In this document: one piece after another, positions 1 through 9,862 of the stretch | Layout of the letters: every line of letters begins with the position of its first letter | Position numbering within the stretch: position 1 is the stretch's first letter | Assembly: GCA_027575805.1 (NCBI GenBank) | Contig: JANBPU010000171.1 | Location: forward strand, 1-34,103 | Source: Mycoemilia scoparia | Lineage: Eukaryota; Kickxellomycota; Kickxellomycetes; Kickxellales; Kickxellaceae | Reading direction: 5' to 3' | DNA: 34,103 nt | Program-made: the position numbers and the translations under genes | The notes under the pieces: model-generated | The model's database searches: none | Seen by the model: only the letters and a program-made list of their open reading frames with translations | What the model was told of the DNA's origin: nothing

Positions 1-29
1 ACCCCTACCCTAACCCTAAACCCCTAACT
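1..29. repeat. Degenerate telomere-type repeat (CCCTAA)
   Basis: The first bases read as imperfect CCCTAA units (CCCTA-CCCTAA-CCCTAAA-CCCCTAA), the complement of TTAGGG. The C-rich strand running 5' to 3' from the left edge is the orientation expected at a left chromosome end. Only about four degenerate units are present, so this may be the eroded inner edge of a telomere, an assembly-trimmed end, or a chance internal array. Confidence 0.55.
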
Positions 30-370
30 TCAATACTTTGCTAACTTAGCCATTCAAATAAAGATACTTAAATCCTAACCCCCACACTGTATAAAACACA
101 GCACTGCTTTATACCCACATGCTTGGTTTCACATGACCATGTGTTGCCCCAATATCTGGATCCAACTGTGGCCCTAGCAAGACAAATTTAAGCATTTTGC
201 TGATATTCTATAGGTCACCACAGATAAGAGCTTTTTTGGTGGTTTCAAAGAAGCAAAAGTATAACAGACCAGTTCCTCAATCACAAATGGCAATTTACTG
301 ATGCTATAATGTTATAATGATTTGGAATTGTGATTCCAACATTAACTCTCCCACACAGCCATGGATGTTC

Positions 371-430
371 ATATGGGCAGTTATTTTTGAAGGGTGACCA
401 TTTGCTAACAAGCATGATCACACATTTGGC
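371..430 (+). mobile_element. F1 element, one end only
   Basis: It begins ATATGGGCAGTTATTTTTGAAGGGTGA, split here as ATATGGGCAG and TTATTTTTGAAGGGTGA, matching the terminal inverted repeat of the complete F1 copies (for example 6944-7054). No matching opposite terminus lies nearby, so this is a truncated or internally rearranged copy. Confidence 0.6.
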
Positions 431-518
431 AAGTTCTGATGATTAAGCACTTTATTTTAATAGTCGCCCCGCCGTGAAGTACCCCACCATCTGGGTGTAC
501 TGCCCTAGGACGCACATT

Positions 519-670
519 TGGCAAGTTCTCCATTGAAAGGGTGCAGGTTGGTATCATAATACATTACCTGCAAACCAGCCCAAAAGGCCATACATTTTAG
601 CTGGGGTCTGAGCGATGATTGGTTGTTATCCAAGGTATCATTCTGGTACACCTTCAAAAGAGATTCTGAC
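519..670 (+). mobile_element. F2 non-autonomous element, complete copy
   Basis: It starts TGGCAAGTTCTCCAT and ends near AGAGATTCTGACA, with the interior motifs CAGCCCAAAAGGCCATACA and TTTTAGCTGGGGTCTG. It is co-linear with copies at 18938-19089 and 33163-33315 and with inverted copies at 7695-7828 and 13586-13740. The ends are an imperfect inverted repeat. No ORF is carried, so this is a MITE-like passenger. Confidence 0.7.
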
Positions 671-1026
671 ATTTAGTGGTATAATTTATTTTGAAAAGAA
701 ATTGATTGATATATCAGGCCAAATGGCTTTTACAAGAAACAGAACTGCTCATTAAATATGTGTGTTTATGGGTGCGGGTATGTACGGGTGTGGGTATGGG
801 CTATGTAAATATAAATTCTCAGGAGCAGTCTGTAATGCAATATAATGGGCTTCTTTTGGCCAATGTTTGCACCTAAAAACGACTCCTTTGTCTATGCAAC
901 TACTACAACTGCTTTTTACTACTGCTGACAGATCTATTTTCGCGTGACATTGAGGGTGTCTGAGCTTGTATAAAGGGATTGATTGTATTGGTAATTGGGC
1001 GAGCATCTTTTGCATGTGTATTTGCT

Positions 1027-3546
1027 TCATACGGCGGCTGAGCTGGGATCCTGTTGGCCGGCACTTTCACCTTCCTCCACAGCTTCTTTGGATTCTTGCC
1101 GAGGCGATGCTGCCATTGCATCAGATCCACCACCTTCCTCGCTTTCTGGGATCCCTGGCGGTGGCGGTTGCTTTGCTGTGCCAATCAGGCTGTCGGCCTT
1201 GGAGAATGTCTTGTCAGTCTCCGATGTTGATGTCGATGATGATGCCGCTGCAGTTTCATTGGCAGCAAGCCCCTTCAAAATCGTTGCGTTCTCTGGCCTG
1301 TCTTTTTGGGCTTCGAGTGCTCTGCGGCCTCGGTCAAGCATTGATGCCTGTGGCTTTCCACCACGACCCTTCTTCATGACTCCACGTACATGGCGTTCTT
1401 TCATCTCCACAAACTTTTGGAGCACATAGTTGCGGCATTTATCTACACCGGGCAGATCTTGGATCATTTTTGCAATGGTTGGGTGTGAAAAGCCAAAGTA
1501 GTCGGGGCCAGAGGCTGAGTTTGAATGATCACGCTGGCGGATCTGGTTGACAACCTTGACGGCATGTGTCCAGGCTCCTGTGGCTGATGTGGCAATGATG
1601 GGCTTGTCAGGCATGTCTTCAGGCTCGATGTGGAACCGTGGCCCATCTCCGCCATCAGTAATGCGGCACGTGTATATGACATTCTTTTCTGGGTCTACCA
1701 TGCTTCCATATTCCCTCTGCACAGTGTATCCAACGGGCCAGATGTATCTTTCGTTGTGGAATGTGTCTCGATCCCAAACAACATGGCCGAGGTCTAGGAC
1801 AGTAAGAATTCCAACCTGTATTGGCAGAATGTAGTTGCCGTCCTTGTCTCGGGGTACTGGTTGCACAGACCGCACTCGGCTCGATATTTCCTGCTGCCTC
1901 CGCTTCTTACGACTTAACCTTCCGGTCCGTTGCGCTACCGCCATGCTTCCGGCCTCCCCCTCGTCATCATCTGCGCCCAGCATTGGCGGCATACCATGGT
2001 GGTGGTAGGGGCTTTCATCCTCAAGCGGCGTAGCTGGCGACATTCCTGCATGGTCATAGTATTCGTGGTTTCTAAGTGGGGTCGTTTTGGCCGAAGCAGA
2101 AGGCAGTAATGGGCTATTTTTATGGGTGCGGTGGTGATGGCGTCCTGATACCCCAGCACTGCCAATGCTGGCATGGTTGCGATGTGGAGTGCTCATGGTG
2201 GGCTGCGATGGGTCAACTCCTGGTACAAAAGCATTGTTGTGGTTGCGCTGAGAGTAGTATTCCTGGTATCCAGCATGTGCAGCATTCTTTGCCCACCGTT
2301 TGTTATAATGGTGCATGAGAGAAACATCAGAGTCCTCGCCATCGCTTTGAGCTCTGCCGCCCTGGCTGCTGGCCGATGAGGACACCGAAAGCAAATCGTC
2401 ATCATCATCTCCATCATCATCTCGGCTGTCATCCCAACCCTTTTGCTTTTTCTCAATGTGATCCAAAAGCAGCTCTTTTTCTTGGCGCAGGCGGGCTATT
2501 TGACGGTCCTTTCTTTTTGAAAGCGCTGTTACCCTGCGATTTTCCTAACCAAATATGAATTCAGAAAATATGGCCGTTAGTTGCAGATAAAACAACAAAA
2601 GAAGTATAGATGCAAAAGAAGGTAGGAATGGTGGGTGCAGACCAATATATAAGGAATGCTGCGTGTTTGTGTGCTCTTGAGAAACAAGTCATCATTGCAT
2701 TAAAGGGATGAGATAATTAACTGCCAAAAATAGATGAAGGCGCGCTGCACTAGTTGATTGTTTTCAACTGTAAAGATGTACTGAAAACAGTGTGAACATG
2801 ATACTGTAAAACGTGGTGTGTCACAGTCATGATATCCTCTCACCACACCTTCAAGACTAATTAAGGAGCACCATATCTGCTGCACCGAGTCATCAGGTTC
2901 TGGGTTCTGTATCAATATAGTACCCAACAAGATGTGGTAAAAATGAACCCTTTGTTTGCATAATGTATCAAGAAGGCATGACATATTTAACCATCACAAA
3001 GGAGGACAATCAATGGATTGAAGGAGCGCAGATACGGCACTTTAGAACCCACTCCAATCCACAAGTAAGCTGCTGCATGATACACAAAAATGAAGGCATG
3101 CAAAAATAATGCCGGCTCATCCCCAAAGAATACATGACTTTAAGCTTAGAATTATTCTTTTTAATATTAGGCATTTGAGGTTCCACAAGCCTCATCAATA
3201 TAACCCTTACCTCGAGCACTTCTTTAAGTTTGCGTTTAAGTTTTCGATACTTTTCTTCATTTGCGCTATGGTTGTTTTGTTGAACAGGTGTTGCTGCTAC
3301 GTCGTTAGCCCGAGGAGACCATTCCTTGCCAATGTTGCCGGTAAAATTTGGAGGCCCATGATTGTCATTGTCGTCGTCTTCATCAGTGGCTATGGCATTC
3401 TCGGATGCGCTATGAACTTGGTTTGAATGGGCACTACTGCTATTTATATACTTTTCATTTTGTGATCGTAAGTGATAGTCCTTGTTGGGCGATATGGATG
3501 CTGCTGTTGCTCCATCTATGGAAGTAGTAGTTGAGGCCAGCTGCAT
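1027..3546 (-). CDS. FYRN/FYRC-domain chromatin protein (TBRG1-like), two exons
   Basis: I join exon 3546-3211 (112 codons, phase 0) to exon 2544-1027, giving 617 residues. The donor is GAG|GTAAGG and the acceptor TTGGTTAG|GAA. The join rebuilds an unbroken coiled coil (about residues 95-150), running through KLKRKLKEVLE into ENRRVTALSKRK and LRQEKELLLDHIE. A middle section of Asp and His tracts follows, then a basic patch (SRKKRRQQ). Next comes FYRN at about 352-406 (VGILTVLDLGHVVW, ERYIWPVGYTVQREY) running into FYRC at about 404-488 (YTCRITDGGDGPRFHIE, GPDYFGFSHPTIAKMIQ). A coiled coil plus paired FYR motifs is the TBRG1 plan; in general FYR modules occur in chromatin regulators. The Ser/Thr-rich C-terminal tail has no recognised domain. 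Nuclear location is inferred. Start is the first ATG after a TATA-like box 95 bp upstream. Confidence 0.85.
2545..3210 (-). other. Intron of the FYR-domain gene (666 nt)
   Basis: GT-AG intron, phase 0, donor GTAAGG and acceptor GGTTAG. It is long relative to the 83-124 nt introns proposed elsewhere here. It contains a 94-codon open frame (2984-2700) with no family resemblance. I leave that out because the flanking exons make a continuous coiled coil when joined directly. Confidence 0.75.
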
Positions 3547-3639
3547 CGTGTAGATCTATATTACCGTCCAAGAATCTAACTGGTAGTTTGTCGATAATAG
3601 TCGCCAGTAGTAATAGTATTGATCACCCTATTTATGAGG

Positions 3640-3647
3640 TATTTATA
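3640..3647 (-). promoter_or_regulatory. TATA box of the FYR-domain gene
   Basis: On the minus strand it reads TATAAATA (context GTATAAATACC), about 95 bp upstream of the ATG at 3546. A second similar motif (CATAAATAGGG) follows at about 3628-3637. Confidence 0.45.
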
Positions 3648-4429
3648 CAAACAAGACTTCTTGGTATCAGAAAATATTGTCTAATTCGGCCAGGGAGAAT
3701 GCCTTTCTGAACCATTGTTAATGACAAACCTTGCTCTTTTTTCTCACTCTTAAAATAAGTGAATGCTTGGGCGCAATACTATAATAAAAGTGATCAAAGA
3801 ACACATGATATGTGGTTATGACACAATGGCGATGTAAATGTATTGGCACTGGTATGTTTGCTTTTACAGATAGATAATAAATAAGATAGCTGAGGACAGC
3901 ACACATATAGACAGATATGCGGGATGTATAGGCTTACCTACCTTACACTTATTTACTAGCTTGTTACTGTTGAAAAGAAGACACCTTGTAGCTGCTTTGA
4001 GAAGGAATTTTGTCCTTCATGAAAGATAGCCAAATAACAGTATATGTATATGTATATGTGTATGTATATCTAAGAGAGAAGCGCGAGTTGATGTCGCTAC
4101 GCTGATAGTCTTTGGTAATGTTGTTGGGAGGGCGAATATATGTATACCTTAACTCACAAGGATACACAATACAGGTTGTCTTCGGCTATGACTACGCACA
4201 CGTGCACTCTATCGGAATGTAATATCGTGGACTTAAATATATATGCGTGTATGTTGGCGATTAGCAAACCCAAATTCAAAAAGCAATGCGCAAGGGTGAC
4301 TGTGATGTACTATGAAAAGATGAAAGAGCAAAGCGGATGGAGGAAAGATTGGGGGATATTGTATCTGGTTTGGGAGGAGGAGCGATAGAAAAATAATAAA
4401 GGAATAAGGATATCTCCAAAAAATAATAG

Positions 4430-4456
4430 AAGTAGTAGTAATAGTAGTAGTAGTAG
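4430..4456. repeat. AGT trinucleotide microsatellite
   Basis: Nearly perfect run of AGT with one interruption. It generates the poly-Tyr stretch of a spurious minus-strand ORF at 4680-4276. Confidence 0.85.
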
Positions 4457-4668
4457 AAGAGATATGGATAATTTATAGCAAAAGAAAGGTATATATGAGC
4501 TAAATAACAGAGAATAGAAAGCTGGTGATAGAAGATAATATGTTTAACATGAAAGGGAAGCCAAAGAACAAAAGGGCAGAGAAGACAGAGAGGATCAAAT
4601 AGACTTGTGATGGTGCAAAATGAACTCGTTCTCGCTCTCTTCCAACCTTGGTCACCAAATCTTGCAGG

Positions 4669-4707
4669 ACACACACACACAGACAGACAGACAGACAGAC
4701 AGACAGA
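4669..4707. repeat. Compound AC / AGAC microsatellite
   Basis: An (AC)n tract passes directly into about six perfect AGAC tetranucleotide units. Confidence 0.9.
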
Positions 4708-6783
4708 ATGAGTGAGAAGAGGCTAGAGACAATTTTTAGAGCAACAGTGTGCTGGATTAAAAACAGCAACACCCACAGAGAGAATACAGAGAACAGAGAA
4801 CGTAACTAGCGTATGTGGGTGCGTGTGCGTGGCCAGAAAAGATTTGGGGGATATAGCACACAGCAATAAAAAGGGGGGCAGCCACCACAGAGAGAAAGAT
4901 TTACTAGCAAGAACTGCTGCTGATGCTGTTGTTTCTGCTGCTGCTGCACTGATGAGACTATAGAAGAAAGGACTGATTAGAGCGAGTGTGGTACCAAACG
5001 ATTTGGTCGAGAGAGGAAGTTAAAAAGCTAGAAAGGAAAACAACAAGAGAGACCCTAATCGAGCGAGGAGCCCAGCAGCGGCTTTAGAATGGATGAATGG
5101 CTTCTTTCTTCTAGGCCAAAAGCAAATCCCAAATAGCATTGACGCATTGACTAAAGGACACTGCTAGCATTAACACAGAAAATTTGAATGCGAATAGGCC
5201 GAGATCGGTGCCATAGCATACATGGATAGCCGACTATCCACTCCGCCAAGATGTGGGCCCGCATTTATAGCAGAGCCATTTTAGAGCATATCAGAGGCCT
5301 GGTGGCAATTGCAGCGGCCTCTCTGTTCTGTGGGCAGTGTTGTCTGTGTGTATGTGCGCACTTGTGTAAGCCTGGCATTAAACAGGACAGTCAATCACAC
5401 AGCAGCAACTGCAAAGCCCCGACATTCAGCGGGCCAGAGAGAAAGGAGACGCAAATGAAGTTGGTGCTGCAGTAGTCACTGCACAAGGTGGCGGAAGAGG
5501 ACCATAGAAGAACAGCGGCACATTAAAAAGCCCCAAATGCCAATGGGTTCTCCTCACCCAGCAGCGGTTTAAAGCTATGGAGAGAGCAAAGGAAAGACAG
5601 ACACGGCTTTAAACCAAGCAAAGGATGGCAGTGGCTGCAGTGGGCTCATCGATTCAATCACGTTCCACGATCCTGGCACACAAACAGGCGCATTGATTCC
5701 CATACCCACACAAATATCCACATACTGAGAAGAAGCGGCCAGACAAGAGGAGAATAGGCTCGCTGCTCCCAACCACAAACCTGGGGGAGAAGGGGACCAC
5801 GTCGTGGCCCAGAGAGCTTCTCTCCAAGCACAAAGGGAAAAGAGAAGCAGAGAGTTGGCTACAACCTCTGGGTCGGCCGCCACCATCACCACCAAGGGTA
5901 TGGGCAATGGTGGTTGGTGACTAATCTACATGCCGGCATGGTCTCCTTTCATTCCCTTTTCAAGAGACCCTTGGACCACCAGGGCTGTGTACTGCGTTGC
6001 ATCGTGATGGCCTCTTCTTCTCTGTTGTTTCCGCTTTCCCTGCTCTCGAGGAATTGTAGCAGAGCTGAGGACTGCCGCCTAACTAAGCATTCCCTCCCAA
6101 GAAGAAAAGACCATGAGAGTGGCTTTGCAACCTAACTGGCTGGACTATTGTTTGCTTGCTTGCTGCTGGTGCGGGTAAAAGGACGGCAACAAAGATGCGC
6201 ACAAGGCCCAATTAGTGTAAAATCTTGCATATTCCGTCCAGGTTTTGTTCTGTGCAGTGCATTCAGTTTACTTACACAGCTTTGCCACGAGCAGCTCTCC
6301 CCAGCCCCCAAACCCAGCCTCTCCACCCTTTGCTTTGCCGTAAGCAAAATGTTTTTATTTGACTCTTCTCCCTTGACCAACAAATAGGCTTTTTCCCTGC
6401 TTGATGTCTTGGGCCATCCCTAAAGGAATGCTTTTGCCAGATTTGCAAAGCTTCACTCTATTGACTTTTGCTGACCAGTGCTGTGTAGGCGCACACAGAC
6501 AGTCAGTGGACTTCATAATTGGTCTTCTCGATTTTTCTGGTAGGGACTGTGTGATGCAGCTGCTCTGGCTATTTCCCATTGGCCGATCTTCCCGAAGTTG
6601 GTGGCAGTGGAACCGTCAGCCAGTCAGCCAAGGGCTGTGCATCAAGTAGTTATTACTGTCATTATCATATTTACCACTTCATTTTTTCTGGATGCCACCC
6701 TCTTTCAAGTCATTAGCTTTAAATTGGTATTTTAGCAAAACAAAAGCCCATTGCAACATCAGTCTTATGCCCTTTTCCATTTG

Positions 6784-6880
6784 GCTAGATTTCATAATGC
6801 CTTGGGCAAAATAGGTCCCCAGGGGTTGCATATGAAATGGCTGGTGATTGGGCCCAAATCTCAGGACCCATTTTCGTCTT
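6784..6880 (+). repeat. F3 dispersed repeat
   Basis: The core is GCCTTGGGCAAAATAGGTCC, then CCAGGGGTTGCATATGAAA, then TGGCTGGTGATTGGGCCCAA. It aligns by eye with copies at 33000-33092 (+), 12551-12640 (-), 30256-30318 (-, internally deleted), and at the outer ends of the inverted duplication near 14.7 and 20.8 kb. No ORF and no clear terminal inverted repeat. Confidence 0.6.
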
Positions 6881-6943
6881 TTTCATACCTGATCGCCAGT
6901 GAAATATTAGCATTTAGCAAGGCTAATTTAGACTACAACCGCC

Positions 6944-7054
6944 ATATGGGCAATAATTTTTGAAGGGTGAATGTTTACTAGTAAAACTGGACATTCATTT
7001 GGCTGTGATTGCTGCCCCTATAATCATTCACCCTTCAAAAATTATGATCCATAT
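6944..7054. mobile_element. F1 element, complete (subfamily 1a)
   Basis: Inverted termini: the left end reads ATATGGGCAATAATTTTTGA then AGGGTGAATG, and the right end is nearly its reverse complement, finishing GATCCATAT. The interior carries CTAGTAAAACTGG and CATTTGGCTGTGATTG, the same as the inverted copy at 22263-22370. About 111 bp with no real ORF: a palindromic MITE. TA-type flanks are possible but not proven. Confidence 0.8.
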
Positions 7055-7568
7055 TATTGTGCTTTGTAAAAGAAACCAAGTTAAAAGTACTCTACCTCTA
7101 TCACGACCAAACCCTCCCCGCCAAGCTGTTTTTTGTTTTCTAGACATAGAGCTTCCTCGTCAGTCAACCAGAAAAAGAAACAAACCCAAAGTAAAAACAG
7201 CTCCTCTTTAATAGAACCACTGTGGTTCTGCGAGATTAGTAAAGTGGCATTATTGATTTTCTGGTACAAAAAGAGGGGGTTTAGACATTTCAAGTCCTAT
7301 TGTCAAGTTACGACTATGACAGTCATGTTTACAGTAACAGCTACAGTTACTTTTTGGGGATGCAAAAGCACACTGAATCCAAATCTCAGATACCGATAGA
7401 GGAACAAGCCGATGGCGGATGGGCTGCTAATAACGCCACTACTCCCTCACAAATGTTGAAACACAGCCAATCAAAAGCGCATTGATTATCATTGTCCTTA
7501 TCACTAAGAACTATGCTAGATTTATGCAGTAGCCTGAGTAATAAATTATGTAAAAATCTTTAAGCAAC

Positions 7569-7687
7569 ATGCGAGTGATTATTTTTGAAGGGCCAAGTTT
7601 TACTAGCAGGCCAGTTTCGACTTGCATACTAGCTACCATATATTTTCATTGATAATACTAGTTTAGCCCTCAAAAATAACTACCCAT
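7569..7687. mobile_element. F1 element, complete (subfamily 1b)
   Basis: Its termini share GATTATTTTTGAAGGG with 1a copies, but the interior differs (GTATGCAAGT-type core, TTTTCATTGATAATACTAG). The interior matches 33315-33436 directly and 8782-8908 in inverse orientation. The two subfamilies share ends but not middles. Confidence 0.8.
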
Positions 7688-7694
7688 GTGTATA

Positions 7695-7828
7695 TGACAG
7701 AGTCTCAACTAGAAGCGTACTAGAATAACCTCTCCAGTGCACCCCAAAGATGTATGTATGACTTATGGGCCAAATTAGCTGAATGTATGAGGGTACAGGA
7801 TTGTTCCCTTTTGATAAAGAACCTGACT
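7695..7828 (-). mobile_element. F2 element sandwiched between F1 ends
   Basis: On the minus strand it reads CAGGTTCTTTATCAAAAGGG, then GGCCCATAAGTCATACATAC, and ends GAGACTCTGTCA, co-linear with other F2 copies though diverged. It lies 7 bp after the F1 copy at 7569-7687 and abuts the F1 end at 7829. Confidence 0.6.
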
Positions 7829-7905
7829 TATGAGTAGTTATTTTTGAAGGGTGTCTTTTGGTGGCCAACGAGCATAGGGACAATCACAGCCAAATGAATG
7901 GCCAT
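7829..7905 (+). mobile_element. F1 element, left end with partial interior
   Basis: It begins TATGAGTAGTTATTTTTGAA then GGGTG. It carries an interior ACAATCACAGCCAAATGAAT motif shared with the 22263-22370 copy. No right terminus is seen. Confidence 0.55.
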
Positions 7906-8022
7906 AATTTATCAGAAAATTGCCACACTTCATAATTCACCACACATATCTACCACCAAGCCATTCGACCAGTTAGTTAGTCAATATCATTACAACTCCA
8001 TTTAAAACACACGCTTAAATAC

Positions 8023-8115
8023 ATATGGATCATAATTTTTGAAGGAAGAATGGTTAAAGGGGGAACTACAGCCAAATGAGTGACTCTATAGCCCTTCAAA
8101 AATAACTACCCATAT
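8023..8115. mobile_element. F1 element, complete short copy
   Basis: Left end ATATGGATCATAATTTTTGA, right end CCCTTCAAAAATAACTACCC then ATAT. About 93 bp, with the ACAGCCAAATGAGTGA interior of subfamily 1a. It ends 12 bp from the stop codon of the ORF at 8128-8574. Confidence 0.75.
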
Positions 8116-8127
8116 ACATACAAATAT

Positions 8128-8574
8128 CTACAATTCAGCTAGACAATTATCCAAAATCCGTGTAATTTCACGACACCTAAGAAATTTCTCCGTATATGGT
8201 ATGATCCTGGCCGAGATCTCACTTCTCTGGCCACAAACATTTAATATGGACAGCAAGAGCGGTTGTGGGGTATATGGGTTAAGCCAAATGCTGGCGATAA
8301 GTTTAGAAAGGCACTCTGGGATCTCGTCCTGTTCAAGAAAAAGGAACTGGCTGCTGTGAACTTTTTGGCGGCCAAGAGTTTTCGATGCAATTCGTTTAGA
8401 CTGCGAATACACTGAATCCTTTTCACTATCAGTTAAAGTGGCCCACAAAAGTTGAATGTGATCAGCCCAAGAAACAACTTTGAATAATTGGCTATTCCAA
8501 GACTTGATTGCTTGAGTCTTTGATTCATGAGAACATATCAGAATAAATGCTAGCTGACGGCTAAATGAAACCAT
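8128..8574 (-). CDS. Hypothetical protein or gene remnant between F1 elements
   Basis: A 148-codon open frame starting at an ATG (MVSFSRQLAFILICSHESK) and ending DNCLAEL. It has balanced composition, regular hydrophobic spacing suggestive of an all-helical repeat protein, and no low-complexity runs. I do not recognise the family. No TATA-like motif is obvious upstream. A CATTTAG acceptor-like sequence a few codons inside the frame means it could be the last exon of a longer or degraded gene. It is bounded by F1 elements on both sides (8023-8115 and 8708-8908), consistent with either an intact small gene in an element-rich region or a stranded fragment. Confidence 0.4.
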   Translation of the reverse strand: MVSFSRQLAFILICSHESKTQAIKSWNSQLFKVVSWADHIQLLWATLTDSEKDSVYSQSKRIASKTLGRQKVHSSQFLFLEQDEIPECLSKLIASIWLNPYTPQPLLLSILNVCGQRSEISARIIPYTEKFLRCREITRILDNCLAEL

Positions 8575-8707
8575 TGAAAGAAGTACAATGCATATACTTT
8601 TGAATAGAGCAAGCGAAGAACAAGTTCAAACCAACCATCCCAATTCGTCGTGCTTTGGCATTTTTATGGGTTTGAGCGAGCAGGTGGCTGGCAAATTCAA
8701 TCAATCA

Positions 8708-8755
8708 ACTGTTGGCTTGGTCATTTATTCACCCTTCAAAAATAGCTACCCATAT
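8708..8755. mobile_element. F1 element remnant (right end)
   Basis: It carries an interior remnant, TTGGCTTGGTCATTTATTC, followed by a right terminus (CACCCTTCAAAAATAGCTAC then CCATAT). It matches the right half of subfamily 1a. The left half is missing. Confidence 0.6.
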
Positions 8756-8781
8756 TTACCAATAAACTATAATATTCTCAT

Positions 8782-8908
8782 ATATGGGTAAGTTATTTTT
8801 GAAGGGCTAAACTAATGTTATCAATGATAATATAGACCTGGCCAGTGTGCAAGTTGAAACTGGCCTACTAGTAAAACTTGGTAAGCCTTCAAAAATAATC
8901 ACTCGTAT
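8782..8908. mobile_element. F1 element, complete (subfamily 1b, inverse orientation)
   Basis: Left end ATATGGGTAAGTTATTTTTG, right end CCTTCAAAAATAATCACTCG then TAT. The interior is the reverse complement of the 7569-7687 copy (CTAGTAAAACTTGG, TTATCAATGATAATAT). About 127 bp. Confidence 0.8.
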
Positions 8909-9764
8909 TCCCTGCAAACCTGGCTAATAGACTATAAATTTTAGAGTTGAAATTGCTAAAAGCTCTATTCTGTGATTCCCTTTTGATGAGGGAGACTCTC
9001 CACCAGCCAATAATAACTGACTGTAGCATAGCAGAGTACGGTTTTTGGTGAAGAATTTAATTTACAGATCAAGTCCACATGGCTGTTGCCACCAAAGGAC
9101 CAATGAAAAGCGTGGAATGCGTAGATCCTTGATAGGAATACACGAACGTAATGCAAAACAAGCCGTGGCTTGTATCGCATATAAACACATTGGAGACTTT
9201 TTTGTATCAAATAGCAGAACCAAAGGCAATAGCATCAACATTTGCAAGAAGCGCATACAAAGCGTGTGAGGTTCATATTCTTGCAAAAAAATCTTCTATT
9301 TCCAAAAGGCATTTTTAATCTTTTGAGTGAAACTCATTGTATTTTTCATTTTACGATCTATACAGCCCCTCTACTACTTATTGTTTGTGTTTATCCATAA
9401 CCACCAGCCCAACAGCCGCCGTGTGCTTCTACAAAGGTATAGTATAGCACAGAAGCTATTTTTCAATAATATAGTTGTTGTGTTCACATTAACAAAGGCG
9501 TTTTTATCTCTTTTTACACGTGGCTAATAATAATGGTTGTGTATGCGCGATAATCCGTCTGTGTTAAAAATAGCAAGCCATAAAATAAAATCGACAAAGT
9601 GTATCCAAATATATTTGTAAGTGTGTACCATAATACATCACCACCACCTAGCCCAATAGCGCTTTACAACCACGCCAATATCGATTAGTTCTGATATTAA
9701 CACAACAACTTTAAATACTTCACCATTATAGTCAAGATTTACCTCAAGAGTTTTCTCAACAGTA
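8909..9764. other. Interval upstream of the HP1 gene
   Basis: 8960-9000 contains a decayed F2-like end (TCCCTTTTGATGAGGGAG). 9045-9269 is open on the plus strand. It ends as a 70-residue basic frame after an acceptor-like TTTAATTTACAG and could be a terminal exon or a remnant (product unknown). 9270-9764 is AT-rich 5' flank of the HP1 gene, with no clear TATA box. Confidence 0.4.
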
Positions 9765-9825
9765 ATGTCGACGCAAGATAACAGTGAGAACATAGCAAAA
9801 GCTAATACTACTACTGCTGCTGCTG

Positions 9826-9862
<37 letters not shown>

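Larger units (their letters stand above)
30..1026. other. Subtelomeric non-coding region with repeat fragments
   Basis: No convincing gene is visible. It contains one end of an F1 element (371-430) and a complete F2 element (519-670), joined by the direct repeat CACATTTGGCAAGTTCT at 421-437 and 514-530. A small imperfect hairpin lies at about 478-500. Short ORFs here overlap the 3' end of the FYR gene or the repeats and lack coding character. Confidence 0.6.
3547..6783. other. Long gene-poor interval with microsatellites
   Basis: I find no recognisable gene. 3.6-4.7 kb is AT-rich with simple repeats. 4.8-6.65 kb is a different, higher-complexity texture rich in GAGA and CAGCAG, with no F1-F3 elements. 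The ORFs here (for example 5251-5475 +, 5907-5575 -, 6401-6649 +) are short, overlap one another on both strands, and show no domain. An unannotated non-coding transcript or a multi-exon gene with short exons cannot be excluded. Confidence 0.5.

Noticed and set aside
2700..2984. 94-codon frame inside the FYR-gene intron as a middle exon
   Set aside because: Joining the flanking exons directly gives an uninterrupted coiled coil and correct phase. Inserting this frame would break it.
4276..4680. Minus-strand ORF with poly-Tyr
   Set aside because: Made by the AGT and AC/AGAC microsatellites; no domain or initiation context.
6960..7211. Similar short ORFs at 6960-7211 and 22127-22360 starting KGECLLVKL
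   Set aside because: Their similarity comes entirely from the F1 element they overlap, not from a shared protein.
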